A stretch of 64,000 nucleotides of DNA from Hyphomonas sp. CY54-11-8. GTDB taxonomy: Bacteria; Pseudomonadota; Alphaproteobacteria; Caulobacterales; Hyphomonadaceae. Location of the stretch: contig NZ_AWFD01000012.1 in assembly GCF_000682735.1 (NCBI RefSeq), positions 62,001 to 126,000 on the forward strand, in the 5' to 3' direction. Positions 1 through 8,837 of the stretch are shown here, piece after piece; the stretch's first letter is position 1, and each line of letters opens with the position of its first letter. The position numbers and the translations under genes are program-made. Below the pieces are notes generated by a model, which worked only from the letters and a program-made list of their open reading frames with translations, was not told where the DNA came from and searched no databases.

Positions 1-1070
1 GCAAGGGCCGATCCGGCGTATCGATGAAGGAAGACGATTTCGTCGTCCAGCTCTTCTCGGCCACAACGCATACGGAAATGTTGTTCTTCTCGTCGGCTGG
101 CATGGTCTACAAGGAGAAGGTGTGGCGTCTGCCCGTTGGCGGGCCGACCTCGCGCGGCAAGGCGCTGGTCAACATCTTCCCGCTGGCCGCCGATGAACGT
201 ATCGAAAGCGTCATGCCGCTGCCGGACGACGAAGAGTCCCGCAACGAACTTGACGTCATGTTCGCCACAAAGACGGGCAATGTCCGCCGCAACAAGCTGT
301 CAGACTTCATTCGCGTGAACCGCAACGGAAAGATCGCCATGAAGCTGGAAGAAGATGCCGATGACGGTATCGTCAGTGTGAAGATCTGTTCCGAGAAGGA
401 CGATATTCTGCTGACCACGGCCCTCGGCCAGTGTATCCGCTTCCAGGTCACCGATGTGCGTGTGTTTGCCGGCCGGAACTCGACGGGCGTACGCGGCATC
501 CGGTTGGCTGATGGGGATGAGGTCATCTCCATGGGCATTCTGCGCCATGTCGATGTCACGTCCGAGGAGGCGCGCGCCTATCTCAAACATGCCTCGGCCA
601 TGCGCCGGGCGGCGACAGGCGAGGAAGAGGAGGTCTCCGACGATGATGAAGAGACCGTCGAAGAAGCCTCGCTCTCGACAGAGCGTCTCGCAGAACTCGG
701 CGCCGCAGAGGAGTTCGTCCTGACCATTGCCGACGACGGCATGGGCAAGCGGTCTTCGGCTTACGACTACCGGGTCACCGGCCGGGGCGGCAAAGGCCTT
801 GTGGCCCAGAACATCTGGGGCCGGGACAAGAAAAAGGGCCCGGTCAAGAAAGTTGCCCAGTCCTTCCCGGTCGATGATGGCGATCAGGTCATGCTCGTCA
901 CCGATGCAGGCCAGCTGATCCGCACCCCGGTTGAACAGATCCGGATTGCCGGCCGTTCGACGGGCGGGGTCTGGGTGCTTCGCACGGCGGAAGGTGAACG
1001 CGTTGTTTCCGTTGCTCGCCTTGTGGAAGACGCTGAAACCGGTATGGAAGAGGGCGGCGGCGCTGAATAA
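1..1070 (+). CDS. gyrA: DNA gyrase subunit A, C-terminal part (5' truncated)
   Basis: The reading frame is already open at base 3, so only about the last 355 residues are in the window. This is the C-terminal beta-pinwheel that wraps DNA in the GyrA2GyrB2 topoisomerase. The segment reading KGRSGVSMKEDDFV is the typical GyrA blade that follows a GyrA box (Q(R/K)RGGKG), whose start lies just outside the window. Blade repeats recur at about 760-850 (RVTGRGGKG) and 940-1000 (AGRSTGGVWV). A very acidic insert (EEEEVSDDDEETVEE, about 622-668) separates two blades, and the tail is also acidic. Identity is clear; nothing can be said about the catalytic N-terminal domain. Confidence 0.95.
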   Translation, partial: KGRSGVSMKEDDFVVQLFSATTHTEMLFFSSAGMVYKEKVWRLPVGGPTSRGKALVNIFPLAADERIESVMPLPDDEESRNELDVMFATKTGNVRRNKLSDFIRVNRNGKIAMKLEEDADDGIVSVKICSEKDDILLTTALGQCIRFQVTDVRVFAGRNSTGVRGIRLADGDEVISMGILRHVDVTSEEARAYLKHASAMRRAATGEEEEVSDDDEETVEEASLSTERLAELGAAEEFVLTIADDGMGKRSSAYDYRVTGRGGKGLVAQNIWGRDKKKGPVKKVAQSFPVDDGDQVMLVTDAGQLIRTPVEQIRIAGRSTGGVWVLRTAEGERVVSVARLVEDAETGMEEGGGAE

Positions 1071-1111
1071 GCGCCGCTGTTTCACGTAGATTAGGGCCGG
1101 GGAGGGCCGCC

Positions 1112-1609
1112 ATGCACCGCGTAGGACTGTATCCGGGAACTTTCGACCCCCCGACGATTGGCCATATCGACATCATTGGCCGGGCACGTAAGCTGGTCGA
1201 CACGCTGATCATTGGTGTGGCCATCAATGAAGCCAAGAAGCCATTGTTTTCACTGCAAGAACGCGTCGATATGGTGCGGTCGGAATGTGAGAAACTGAAC
1301 GGGCCAGGCCTGGCGGACATCAAGGTCATGCCCATGCACGGCCTGCTCATGAAATTCGCCGAAGCCTGCGGGGCGCAGATCATCGTGCGCGGTCTGCGGG
1401 CCGTTCAGGACTTCGAATACGAATTCCAGATGACGGCGATGAACGAGCAGCTCAATCCCGATATCGAAACGGTATTCCTGATGGCTGATGTGCGCCACCA
1501 GGCGGTTGCTTCGCGGCTGGTGAAGGAAATCGCCAGTTTGGGCGGCGATATCACGCCGTTCCTGACGCCGGACGTGAAGCGCGCCTTGATGGAAAAGTAC
1601 GGGAAGTAA
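1112..1609 (+). CDS. coaD: Pantetheine-phosphate adenylyltransferase
   Basis: Transfers AMP from ATP to 4'-phosphopantetheine to make dephospho-CoA, the penultimate step of CoA synthesis in the cytosol. The 165-residue length is normal for the family. The N-terminus has the nucleotidyltransferase signature YPGTFDPPTIGH (T/HxGH at its end), followed by the conserved VRGLRAVQDFEYEFQM and the C-terminal SRLVKEIASLGGD. A purine-rich GGGGAGGGCC lies just before the ATG. It follows gyrA by 41 bp on the same strand. Confidence 0.97.
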   Translation: MHRVGLYPGTFDPPTIGHIDIIGRARKLVDTLIIGVAINEAKKPLFSLQERVDMVRSECEKLNGPGLADIKVMPMHGLLMKFAEACGAQIIVRGLRAVQDFEYEFQMTAMNEQLNPDIETVFLMADVRHQAVASRLVKEIASLGGDITPFLTPDVKRALMEKYGK

Positions 1610-1717
1610 TCCTGCAGGGCGGATCCACTGTCTCAGACCGTTGAATCCTGACGTGTGATGCCTGACATTGGGTAACACAAGGCGCCGTCGTGCGCTTGGA
1701 TGGAGACGTTGCGTACC

Positions 1718-2635
1718 ATGAAACTCGCCCCCAAAAATTTCGCCCCCAGGAAATTCGCCCCAATGGCTCTTGCGGCTTCCGCGCTCGCCTTGTCGTTCAC
1801 GGCATTCGCAGAGGATACGGCTGAGTCGGTGGCGCCGGCCGAATTCACGGTGGCCGAAGCGAAGGCCGATCCGGCAAACTGGCGGCAGGTTGACCCGGAG
1901 AACCTCTTCATCTTCGAGACGACCAAGGGACGCGTCCTGATCGAAGCGTTCCCGGAGGTTGCCCCGAAACACTATAAGCAGTTTGCAACGATCATTCGCT
2001 CCGGCGATTTCGATGGCACCGCGTTTCACCGCGTTATCGACGACTTCATGGCGCAGGGCGGCGACATCTTCGCCCTGAAGGGTGAGGATTCCGGTCTGCC
2101 GAATCTCGAAGGCGAATTCACATTCCGCCGTGATCCCGTCTCGATGCCGCTTGAAGCAACCATCGGCCCGGAAGACACCGCAAAGTTCGGCTATATCAAA
2201 GGCTTTCCGATCGGCACACAGGCCAGCTTTTTCGCCGAAATGTCGGTCGATGGCATGGTTGAGAGCTACATCCCGCACTGCAAGGGCATGGTCTCCACCG
2301 CCCGGTCGGAAGATCCGAATTCAGCCAATGCCCAGTTCTTCCTCATGCGCGGGCAGGCGGAGCATCTTGACCGCAAATATACGGCCTGGGGCCGTGTGGT
2401 TGTCGGCGAAGATGTCGTGAAAGCTATCAAGCACGGCCCGGAATCCCGTGATGGACTGGTCGACAATCCGGACATCCTGAAATCCGCAAAGGTTGCTGCA
2501 GACCTGCCGGAAGCTGAGCGCCCTGAAGTCTGGGTCGAGCGCACCGATGGTCCTATCTTCCTGGCCGGGATTGCGGACAAGGACGACATCGATGTCTGCT
2601 CGCTACCTTCCGTCCCGGCGGTGGTGGACAAGTAA
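1718..2635 (+). CDS. Secreted cyclophilin-type peptidyl-prolyl isomerase
   Basis: Catalyses proline cis-trans isomerisation, probably in the periplasm. I use the ATG at 1718 rather than the in-frame ATG at 1700: GGAGA at 1702-1706 is well placed for 1718, and the protein then starts with a basic stretch and a hydrophobic signal sequence ending near AFA-ED (305 residues). The cyclophilin core is plain: FETTKGRVLIEAFPEVAPKH, the active-site FHRVIDDFMAQGGD, NSANAQFFL and YTAWGRVV. The protein is longer than a minimal cyclophilin, with an insert in the core and a C-terminal extension of about 70 residues of unknown role. It sits between coaD and queA. Confidence 0.9.
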   Translation: MKLAPKNFAPRKFAPMALAASALALSFTAFAEDTAESVAPAEFTVAEAKADPANWRQVDPENLFIFETTKGRVLIEAFPEVAPKHYKQFATIIRSGDFDGTAFHRVIDDFMAQGGDIFALKGEDSGLPNLEGEFTFRRDPVSMPLEATIGPEDTAKFGYIKGFPIGTQASFFAEMSVDGMVESYIPHCKGMVSTARSEDPNSANAQFFLMRGQAEHLDRKYTAWGRVVVGEDVVKAIKHGPESRDGLVDNPDILKSAKVAADLPEAERPEVWVERTDGPIFLAGIADKDDIDVCSLPSVPAVVDK

Positions 2636-2689
2636 GGCCTGCGCCGGGCTTGTTGCGCGGCCCGCCTCTATCTGCGAGACGGGCGCCCC

Positions 2690-3745
2690 ATGGATCTGAC
2701 CCAATTTCAGTTTGACCTGCCTGAACGGCTGATTGCGCTTCGCCCGGCCGAACCGCAGGATTCCGCACGCCTTCTGGTCGTGCACGGCGACGGACGGCTG
2801 GAAGATGCCGGGGTGCGGGACCTGCCGCGCTACCTGAATGCAGGCGATGTGCTCGTCTTCAACGATACGCGTGTCTTGCCCGCCGCCCTGAAAGGCGTGC
2901 GCCCGGCGCGGGACGAGACGGGGCAGGACGTTGCCTGCGATGTGAACCTCACCGAGCGGATCGATGGATGCAACTGGCGCGCGCTGGCCCGGCCGGGTAG
3001 GCGGCTAAAGGATGGCGACACAATCGTCTTCGCCGAAGGCTTCACGGCAGAAATTACCGGTCATCATGAAGGCGGAGAGATCGGTCTTCGCTTTTCCCTC
3101 GAAGGCGATGCGCTGACGGCTGCGCTGGACCGGCACGGCGCCATGCCATTGCCGCCCTATATTGCGCGCCGCCGCCCGGCGGACGCGAAAGACCGGGAAA
3201 CCTATCAGACGAAATTCGCTGGTGAGGATGCCGCCTCTGTCGCTGCGCCGACGGCGGGCCTCCACTTCACGCCGCGCCTCCTGTCAGAGTGCGATGCGGC
3301 CGGTCTTGTCCGTGAGACAGTGCGCCTGCATGTCGGCCTCGGCACGTTCAAGCCGCTTGAAGAGAAACAGCTGGAAGAGAACCGCCTGCACGAGGAATGG
3401 CGCCGCCTGACGCCGGAAACGGCCGCCCGCCTGAATGCGGCGCGCGCATCCGGCCACCGCGTTGTACCCGTCGGCACAACGGCCATGCGCACGCTGGAGA
3501 GCTGTGTGGATGCGGACGGCGTTTTACACCCGGCCACTGGACCAACGGACATCTTCCTGAAGCCAGGCGACGCCGTGCAGGGCACTGATGCGTTGGTGAC
3601 CAACTTTCACCTACCGGGTTCCAGCCTGTTCATGCTGGTCTCGGCCCTGATGGGAACAGACGTGATGCGCGCGGCTTACGCTCACGCCATCGCGAACGAG
3701 TACAGATTCTACTCCTACGGCGACGCCTGCCTGTTACTTCCCTAG
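2690..3745 (+). CDS. queA: S-adenosylmethionine:tRNA ribosyltransferase-isomerase
   Basis: Transfers and rearranges the ribosyl group of SAM onto preQ1-tRNA to give epoxyqueuosine, the penultimate step of queuosine synthesis at tRNA position 34. The 351-residue length is normal. Family blocks are visible: the N-terminal FDLPERLIALRPAEPQDSAR, FNDTRVLPA, PLPPYI, VAAPTAGLHFT, the GLGTFKPL region, and NFHLPGSSLFMLVSALMG near the end. Its last 12 bases overlap the 3' end of the convergent thioesterase gene. No tgt or queG is seen in the window. Confidence 0.97.
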   Translation: MDLTQFQFDLPERLIALRPAEPQDSARLLVVHGDGRLEDAGVRDLPRYLNAGDVLVFNDTRVLPAALKGVRPARDETGQDVACDVNLTERIDGCNWRALARPGRRLKDGDTIVFAEGFTAEITGHHEGGEIGLRFSLEGDALTAALDRHGAMPLPPYIARRRPADAKDRETYQTKFAGEDAASVAAPTAGLHFTPRLLSECDAAGLVRETVRLHVGLGTFKPLEEKQLEENRLHEEWRRLTPETAARLNAARASGHRVVPVGTTAMRTLESCVDADGVLHPATGPTDIFLKPGDAVQGTDALVTNFHLPGSSLFMLVSALMGTDVMRAAYAHAIANEYRFYSYGDACLLLP

Positions 3746-4222
3746 CTGTGAAGCCACATCGGGGCGGAGTTCCGTCATTTCACGGATGGCTTTGGCCGCC
3801 GTGATACGGGCGAGGTGGCGGCCCTTGTCGTCACGCCAGTCGGCTTCGACAAGGCCCGTGGTCCGCCCGCGGCTGACAAGGCGGCCTTCGATCGTGATCA
3901 GGCCATGCGGCACCGGACGCAGGATGCGCGTCTGCAGTTCCATCGTGGTGAACCACTCGCCATCTTCCAGTGCGCTCGCCATGGTCATGGACACGATATG
4001 GTCCGACAGACCTGCGACCCAGCCGCCGAAGACGCGGCCATCATTGATGTCGCGGTCGCCCTCGTTCGGCCACTCGTACAGTGTGCGGCCATAACTGACC
4101 TCTTTCAGCCAAAGGTCCGGCCGGATGCCCATGTTGCGGATGCCCGGTGGCAACTCCCATTTACCGCTTCTCAGGCGGTCGAAAAAGGCTTTCTGCTGTT
4201 CGGATAGTTCGGTCCGGCTCAT
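3734..4222 (-). CDS. PaaI-like hotdog-fold thioesterase family protein
   Basis: A 162-residue protein whose central region (GRVFGGWVAGLSDHIVSMTMASALEDGEWFTTMELQTRILRPV, read as separate blocks) matches the hotdog pattern of PaaI/COG2050 thioesterases: a G-G-W turn, a helix, then a strand carrying the T-x-E-L substrate-tunnel motif. The substrate cannot be read from sequence. Its ATG overlaps the csaA stop as ATGA, so it is the last gene of an SDR-csaA-thioesterase operon. Its 3' end converges on queA with a 12-bp overlap. Confidence 0.75.
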   Translation of the reverse strand: MSRTELSEQQKAFFDRLRSGKWELPPGIRNMGIRPDLWLKEVSYGRTLYEWPNEGDRDINDGRVFGGWVAGLSDHIVSMTMASALEDGEWFTTMELQTRILRPVPHGLITIEGRLVSRGRTTGLVEADWRDDKGRHLARITAAKAIREMTELRPDVASQLGK

Positions 4223-4590
4223 GCGAGACGTGCTCCATTGGGGACGGGTTTGTCGGGTGAGAACATGACGATCGCGCCTTCATCATCGGCAAAGCCGAGC
4301 GTCAGCACCTCGGACATGAATTTGCCGATCTGGCGGGGCGGGAAATTGACAACGGCGGCCACCTGCTTGCCGACAAGGGTCTCGGGATCATAGTGCACGG
4401 TCACTTGCGCCGAGCTTTTCTTCACGCCGACGCCCGGACCGAAATCGATCACCATACGGATGGCCGGCTTGCGCGCGCCTTCAAGCGGCTCAGCCTCCAG
4501 TATGGTGCCGATGCGGATGTCCACCTTGCGGAAATCGTCGAAAGCGATCTCGTCCGCCGGTGCGTTCTCAGGTCTGTCGATCAGATGCAT
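4219..4590 (-). CDS. csaA: CsaA-type tRNA-binding domain protein
   Basis: A stand-alone OB-fold EMAP/tRNA-binding domain of the CsaA type, described in Bacillus as an export-related chaperone that also binds tRNA. Family blocks include FRKVDIRIGTILEAEPL, KPAIRMVIDFG, KKSSAQVTVHY, AAVVNFPPRQIGKFMSEVLTLGF and PDKPVPNGARL. I start it at the ATG at 4590 (123 residues), which gives the usual family length. An in-frame ATG at 4617 would add nine residues and overlap the SDR gene. The ribosome-binding site is weak for either. It lies 7 bp after the SDR stop and overlaps the thioesterase start by 4 bp. Confidence 0.88.
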   Translation of the reverse strand: MHLIDRPENAPADEIAFDDFRKVDIRIGTILEAEPLEGARKPAIRMVIDFGPGVGVKKSSAQVTVHYDPETLVGKQVAAVVNFPPRQIGKFMSEVLTLGFADDEGAIVMFSPDKPVPNGARLA

Positions 4591-4597
4591 TTTGGTC

Positions 4598-5362
4598 TCA
4601 GCAGGTCGCCCCGCCATCGACCACCATCATCTGACCGGTCATGTAGGCGCCCGCCTTGGAGGCGAGATAAACGGCCGCGCCGGCAATCTCTTCCGGTTCG
4701 CCGATCCGCGCCATCGGTGTGCCGGCCAGCGAGCGCTTGAGATTGTCCGGGTTCTCCCACAGGGCGCGGGCGAAATCGGTACGGATCAGGCCCGGCGCGA
4801 TACAGTTCACGCGGATATTGTCCTTGCCATATTCGGTGGCGAGGTTGCGGGCGAGCTGGAAATCCGCCGCTTTCGAGATGTTGTAGGCGCCAATGATAGG
4901 AGAGCCGCGCAGGCCGCCGATGGACGAAACGAGAATGATCGCACCGTCCTTGCGCTCGCGCATCTGCGGCACGCACATCTGGATCAGCCAGTGGTTCGAG
5001 ATGATGTTGTTTTGCAGCACCTTTTCGAACTGCTCATCCGAAATGCCTTCCATTGGCCCGTAATACGGGTTGGCGGCAGCGTTGCAGCAGACAATGTCGA
5101 TCTTGCCGAAGGCCTTGTTGGTGGCGTCCACCATGGCCTGCAGTTCTTCCTTGGAGGAGATGTTGGCTGGCACGGCGATAGCGGTGCCGTCGCCATGTTT
5201 TGCATTGATCTCATCGGCCACTTCCTGGCACGGGCCGGGCTTGCGCGACGAGATCGTCACTTTCGCGCCGGCATCGGCCATGGCTTCGGCGATGGCCTTG
5301 CCGATCCCGCGGGAGGATCCGGTGATGACGGCGACTTTGCCGGTAAGGTCGAACAGACTCAT
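4598..5362 (-). CDS. SDR family oxidoreductase
   Basis: A classical short-chain dehydrogenase of 254 residues. It has a Rossmann nucleotide motif TGSSRGIGKAIAE near residue 15, the NAAAN segment, a catalytic Ser in ILVSSIGG, the YxxxK pair in AYNISKAA, and the PG-xxx-T segment (APGLIRTDF). The Arg after the glycine motif (ISSRK) suggests NADP(H). The C-terminal GAAVYLASKAGAYMTGQMMVVDGG is typical of FabG-like members. The substrate is not predictable. It leads a minus-strand operon with csaA and a thioesterase. Confidence 0.9.
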   Translation of the reverse strand: MSLFDLTGKVAVITGSSRGIGKAIAEAMADAGAKVTISSRKPGPCQEVADEINAKHGDGTAIAVPANISSKEELQAMVDATNKAFGKIDIVCCNAAANPYYGPMEGISDEQFEKVLQNNIISNHWLIQMCVPQMRERKDGAIILVSSIGGLRGSPIIGAYNISKAADFQLARNLATEYGKDNIRVNCIAPGLIRTDFARALWENPDNLKRSLAGTPMARIGEPEEIAGAAVYLASKAGAYMTGQMMVVDGGATC

Positions 5363-5461
5363 GGCGGGGCTCCCTGCATGTTTTGTATCGGCATGCAGGC
5401 TAAGCCCTCCGGCGGGCCGCCGCTAGGGGGTCCCTAGGGAAAGCACCCTGACGTGTGTGGT

Positions 5462-7141
5462 TCAGATGTCCCAGACCTGGCAGAGGATTTCGACCAGCAT
5501 CTCGGTCCGCTTGCGCACCACGTCCGCCGTCCAGGCATCCTGCTCCTGAAGGTCGCGGGTGAGGGCGAAGTCCATGCCGCCGCCGCCATTGAAGTAGACT
5601 TCCTTCTTGGCGCGATAGTCCTGCCGGTCGGCCTTCTGGTTCACCTTGTGGGTCAGCAGCACGAAATTGCCTAGCGTGTCGCATTGCTCGCGCCGCTTGG
5701 CAGGATCTGGCCAGACGGTCAGCCAGTGGCTGTCCTCATGGATGTTGCGCGGCAGCACGTGCTCCACGGTGGCGTCGGATTCTGGCGGGATGGTCACGCC
5801 ATTCTCGAGCGCCGCGTTCAGCCGCAGCGCCATGGCGCGCCGTTGAGCGAATGTCGCAAACCGGCCCAGCATACGCTCACGGGCCTTTTTTGCGTCGGAC
5901 CGGTCCACCGACAGGGGGCCATTCTTCGCGAACAGCACCCGGTCATTGGTGATGGCCTCCATCACCTTGTTGAAGCGCTTGTTCCTCTGATCCCGGTCGG
6001 TGACCACTAGCATGATCACAAAAGACAAGCGTTCCAGCCGGGTAAAGAAGTCCGGTGCCTGCGGGTCGTCGACCCCGCGTTCGACCAGGAATTTGAGGGC
6101 CGGCGCCCGCCAGCTGCTCTGGTCGAGGGCGCGCATCTGGTTCAGCTTGTCGCTGACGATCTTCGCGTTCGGCCCGTCTTGCACTTCGCCGGTCGTGATC
6201 AGCCGGTAGGCCTCGACATAGCGCGGCAGGACTTCTTCCAGGAAGGTGCGCGGATCGACCTTGGACAGGACCGCCTTCGGGAAGGCCGAGATCAGTTCCC
6301 CGCGGCCCGATTTGTCATAGATGGAGCGGATCTGCCGCAGCAGGTCGTCGAAGGCCGAGCCACCAAGCGCGGCTTCATGTTCCGACCAGCGCTCCGCATA
6401 GGAGCTGGCTTCCTTGTCGGTGAAGCGGGCGCGCTGGAACAGTTCGGTCTTGATGATATCGTGCGCGTCCGGCTCCTTGCCGCGCGTGTTGAGCACGCGG
6501 AACACTTTGAAACCTTGTTCTTTCTCTCCCACGACAACCCTTACCAATGCACAGCGGTTCATCACGACATCGGCCAGGGCGCGCCGGTCTTCGTCGCTCA
6601 TTGTGCTCAGGCGTTTCATGAATGCGGCAGCGTTGCGCACCATGCGCTGCTGGCTTTCGCTTTCGCCCGGTTCCTTGTCCAGATTCCGTGTCGCGCCCGG
6701 CGTCTGGATGGCATCGCGGAAAAATGGTCCATCCATATGGTTCAGCGTCAGCCGCCAGTTGGCGCCTTCGCCCAGCATCGGGCGTGCATCGTCGGCGATC
6801 AGCGCATGCAGCATCGCCGCGCGGGCCCTGTCCGGTTCCAGATCCCGCAGCACGGCGAGCAGGATGGTCAGCGTCGTCAGCCTCTGCTGGCCGTCGACAA
6901 TTTCCAGCACGCCATTCTCGGCGCCATTGATCAGTACGATTGCGCCGACGAAGTGCGGCGTGCCAGTTTCCACCGAATCGATGAGGTCGCCAAGCAATTC
7001 GTTTGCCTCGCGCGCTTCCCAGGAATAGCTGCGCTGGTAAGGCGGCATCTGGAGCTGCTCACCCGGCGCGAAAATCGCTCTGACAGAGCTTTCCTGCGCC
7101 CGGACGCCGAGGTCGATATTCTGATCCATGCCGTTGTCCAT
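5462..7141 (-). CDS. DUF262/DUF1524 (GmrSD-like) protein
   Basis: A 559-residue single-chain protein. The N-terminal DUF262 domain (ParB/sulfiredoxin-like nucleotide-binding fold) carries IVDGQQRLTTL at residues 82-91 and an upstream PPYQRSYSW. The C-terminal DUF1524 HNH-type domain has VEHVLPRN (459-466) and TLGNFVLL (490-498). In GmrSD and related proteins the first domain hydrolyses NTP and the second cleaves modified DNA. Start: GGGGA lies 7 nt before the ATG. No methylase, DNA-modification or helicase gene is adjacent; the next gene on the strand is a metabolic SDR, 99 bp downstream. An orphan type IV restriction role is plausible but unproven, and some DUF262 proteins may do other work. 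Confidence 0.85.
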   Translation of the reverse strand: MDNGMDQNIDLGVRAQESSVRAIFAPGEQLQMPPYQRSYSWEAREANELLGDLIDSVETGTPHFVGAIVLINGAENGVLEIVDGQQRLTTLTILLAVLRDLEPDRARAAMLHALIADDARPMLGEGANWRLTLNHMDGPFFRDAIQTPGATRNLDKEPGESESQQRMVRNAAAFMKRLSTMSDEDRRALADVVMNRCALVRVVVGEKEQGFKVFRVLNTRGKEPDAHDIIKTELFQRARFTDKEASSYAERWSEHEAALGGSAFDDLLRQIRSIYDKSGRGELISAFPKAVLSKVDPRTFLEEVLPRYVEAYRLITTGEVQDGPNAKIVSDKLNQMRALDQSSWRAPALKFLVERGVDDPQAPDFFTRLERLSFVIMLVVTDRDQRNKRFNKVMEAITNDRVLFAKNGPLSVDRSDAKKARERMLGRFATFAQRRAMALRLNAALENGVTIPPESDATVEHVLPRNIHEDSHWLTVWPDPAKRREQCDTLGNFVLLTHKVNQKADRQDYRAKKEVYFNGGGGMDFALTRDLQEQDAWTADVVRKRTEMLVEILCQVWDI

Positions 7142-7252
7142 TCTGGAGTCCCCGTGTCTGCCTTCTGACTAGCTCTTGCCAACCCACGCCACAACGCGAG
7201 ATGAACCGCGTGAAGTGTGTTTCTGGCTGAAGTGTGACGAGAGGGTAACGAT

Positions 7253-8086
7253 ATGCATTTGATCAGGTTTCGCCATCAGAGTTCCATCAGATATGGAATA
7301 CTTTCCGCCCAATCTGTAACCCCCATTCGGGGGACAGGACTGGCAGAAGCCGTCAAGGGTGAGGCGGATGGGGCGCCGGTTCCGCTTTCGGAGATCGAAA
7401 TCCTGTCACCGGTCGCCCGGCCCGGAAAAATTCTTGGCATCGGCGTGAACTATGCGGCCCACGCCGCAGAGAGCGTCAGCTTCGTCGATACGAAAACGCC
7501 GGAAATCCAGAAATGGTTCAACAAGCAGGCGACCGCGATCAATGATCCGTATGCAGATATACATTTGCCGAAAGTGTCGGAACAGCTTGATTATGAAGGC
7601 GAACTGGTCGTCGTTATCGGCAAGCAGGGGCGCCACGTGCCACGCGAGCGGGCCTTTGAAATCGTTGCGGGCGTGACCATCGGCTGCGACTATTCGGTCC
7701 GCGACTGGCAGCGCGCCAGCCAGACCATGATCATGGGCAAGGGGTTCGATACGCATGCCCCGGTCGGCCCGGCCATCGTCACACTGGATGAGATCGACGA
7801 CCTCTCCGCATTGGAGGTGCGGACGTTCGTGAATGGCGAGCAGCGCCAGTCGGGTCATGTCCGCGACATGGTCCATGATATTCCCGCCCAGATTGCGCAC
7901 CTGACGGCTGCTTTCACGCTGGAGCCCGGCGACCTGATCTTCACGGGCACGCCGGCCGGCGTTGGCGCGGGCTTCAATCCGCCCAAATGGCTGAAGGCCG
8001 GAGACCGGGTGCGGGTCGAGATCGATCAGCTGGGTTACATCGAGCAACAAATCGTGACAGAGCCCGGAACCACAGTGATCGGCTGA
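7253..8086 (+). CDS. Fumarylacetoacetate hydrolase (FAH) family protein
   Basis: A 277-residue member of the FAH/COG0179 family, which cleave or decarboxylate acylpyruvate-like metabolites using a divalent metal. The core is complete: KILGIGVNYAAHA, the metal-binding Glu pair in LDYEGELVVVIG, the CDYSVRDWQ acidic site, KGFDTHAPVGP, MVHDIPAQIA, and DLIFTGTPAGVG. The exact substrate is not predictable, since such genes are annotated variously as 2-keto-4-pentenoate hydratase or oxaloacetate decarboxylase. GAGAGGG precedes the ATG. The next gene, a lipoprotein, starts 16 bp downstream and may be cotranscribed. Confidence 0.87.
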   Translation: MHLIRFRHQSSIRYGILSAQSVTPIRGTGLAEAVKGEADGAPVPLSEIEILSPVARPGKILGIGVNYAAHAAESVSFVDTKTPEIQKWFNKQATAINDPYADIHLPKVSEQLDYEGELVVVIGKQGRHVPRERAFEIVAGVTIGCDYSVRDWQRASQTMIMGKGFDTHAPVGPAIVTLDEIDDLSALEVRTFVNGEQRQSGHVRDMVHDIPAQIAHLTAAFTLEPGDLIFTGTPAGVGAGFNPPKWLKAGDRVRVEIDQLGYIEQQIVTEPGTTVIG

Positions 8087-8102
8087 TCCGGGAGGTTTTG
8101 CC

Positions 8103-8837
8103 GTGCCGCGCGCCAGCGTTCTCGTCATTCTTGTCTCTATGTTTCTGGCGGCGTGCAGCGGCGGGCAGGGCGCAGACATTGCGGTTTCACCCGATAATGT
8201 CCGGAGCGCCGACTTCGCCCTGCTGCCTTGCACGGTTTCTTCGGAAGACGCGCCCTGCCTGCTGGTTGTTGCCGGTGGCAAGCGGGTCCTGTTCGGCACG
8301 CCGTCCGGGCTTCGTAAAGCGATGGACGGGAAAACGCTGGCGAGCCTCGACGCCGTGCTTTTATTCTCGCTGCAGGCGGCGGACCTCGAAGGGCTGGACG
8401 AAGTGCGCAATGCGGGCTGGACCGCCGGACGGGAAACACCGCTCGCGGTTGGCGGCCCCTCCGGATTGCGAGATGCCGTGGCCGCCCTGAACAAGGCCTA
8501 TGAATTGTCGGATGCCCAGATCTTTGTCGAAGCATCGCCAAAGGGTGGATTCGGTGCGGCCCTGCTGGGCGTGCTGCCCGGCGAAGGCGACGCGAAAACA
8601 GAAGTCTTCAATACCGGGGACCTGGTCGTCACCAAGCTGGAAGCCGCTGACGGGCGGGCCGGTTACTGGGTGGATTATGGCGGCCAGCGCGCCGTCCTGC
8701 AGCCTTGCAACATGGACCTCGCCAGGAGATTCAATGAAATCGATGCCTTCACGCTGGCTTGCGGCGAGGAGGCTGCAAACACGTGGCCGCTTCAGAACGC
8801 CCAATATCTCGTTCAGGGCGCCAGCGCAGAGCCTTGA
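8103..8837 (+). CDS. Lipoprotein with degenerate metallo-beta-lactamase-like fold
   Basis: A 244-residue protein with a lipoprotein signal ending in LAAC (Cys18). The stretch from about residue 52 to 135 follows the order of an arylsulfatase/RNase Z-type metallo-beta-lactamase: a strand pair with a bound-metal loop, then SLDAVLLFSL..., then GLDEVRNAGWTAGRETPLAVGGPSGLRDAV. Where active relatives have the THLHSDH zinc motif this protein has FSLQAAD (residues 88-94), so no canonical ligand is left. It is probably a non-catalytic envelope protein. The fold call is my own pattern match and is uncertain. It follows the FAH gene by 16 bp. Confidence 0.55.
   Translation: MPRASVLVILVSMFLAACSGGQGADIAVSPDNVRSADFALLPCTVSSEDAPCLLVVAGGKRVLFGTPSGLRKAMDGKTLASLDAVLLFSLQAADLEGLDEVRNAGWTAGRETPLAVGGPSGLRDAVAALNKAYELSDAQIFVEASPKGGFGAALLGVLPGEGDAKTEVFNTGDLVVTKLEAADGRAGYWVDYGGQRAVLQPCNMDLARRFNEIDAFTLACGEEAANTWPLQNAQYLVQGASAEP

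Noticed and set aside
5431-5440. TCCCTAGGGA palindrome downstream of the DUF262 gene
   Set aside because: Short palindromes of this kind are expected by chance; no U-run or repeat supports a terminator or att site.
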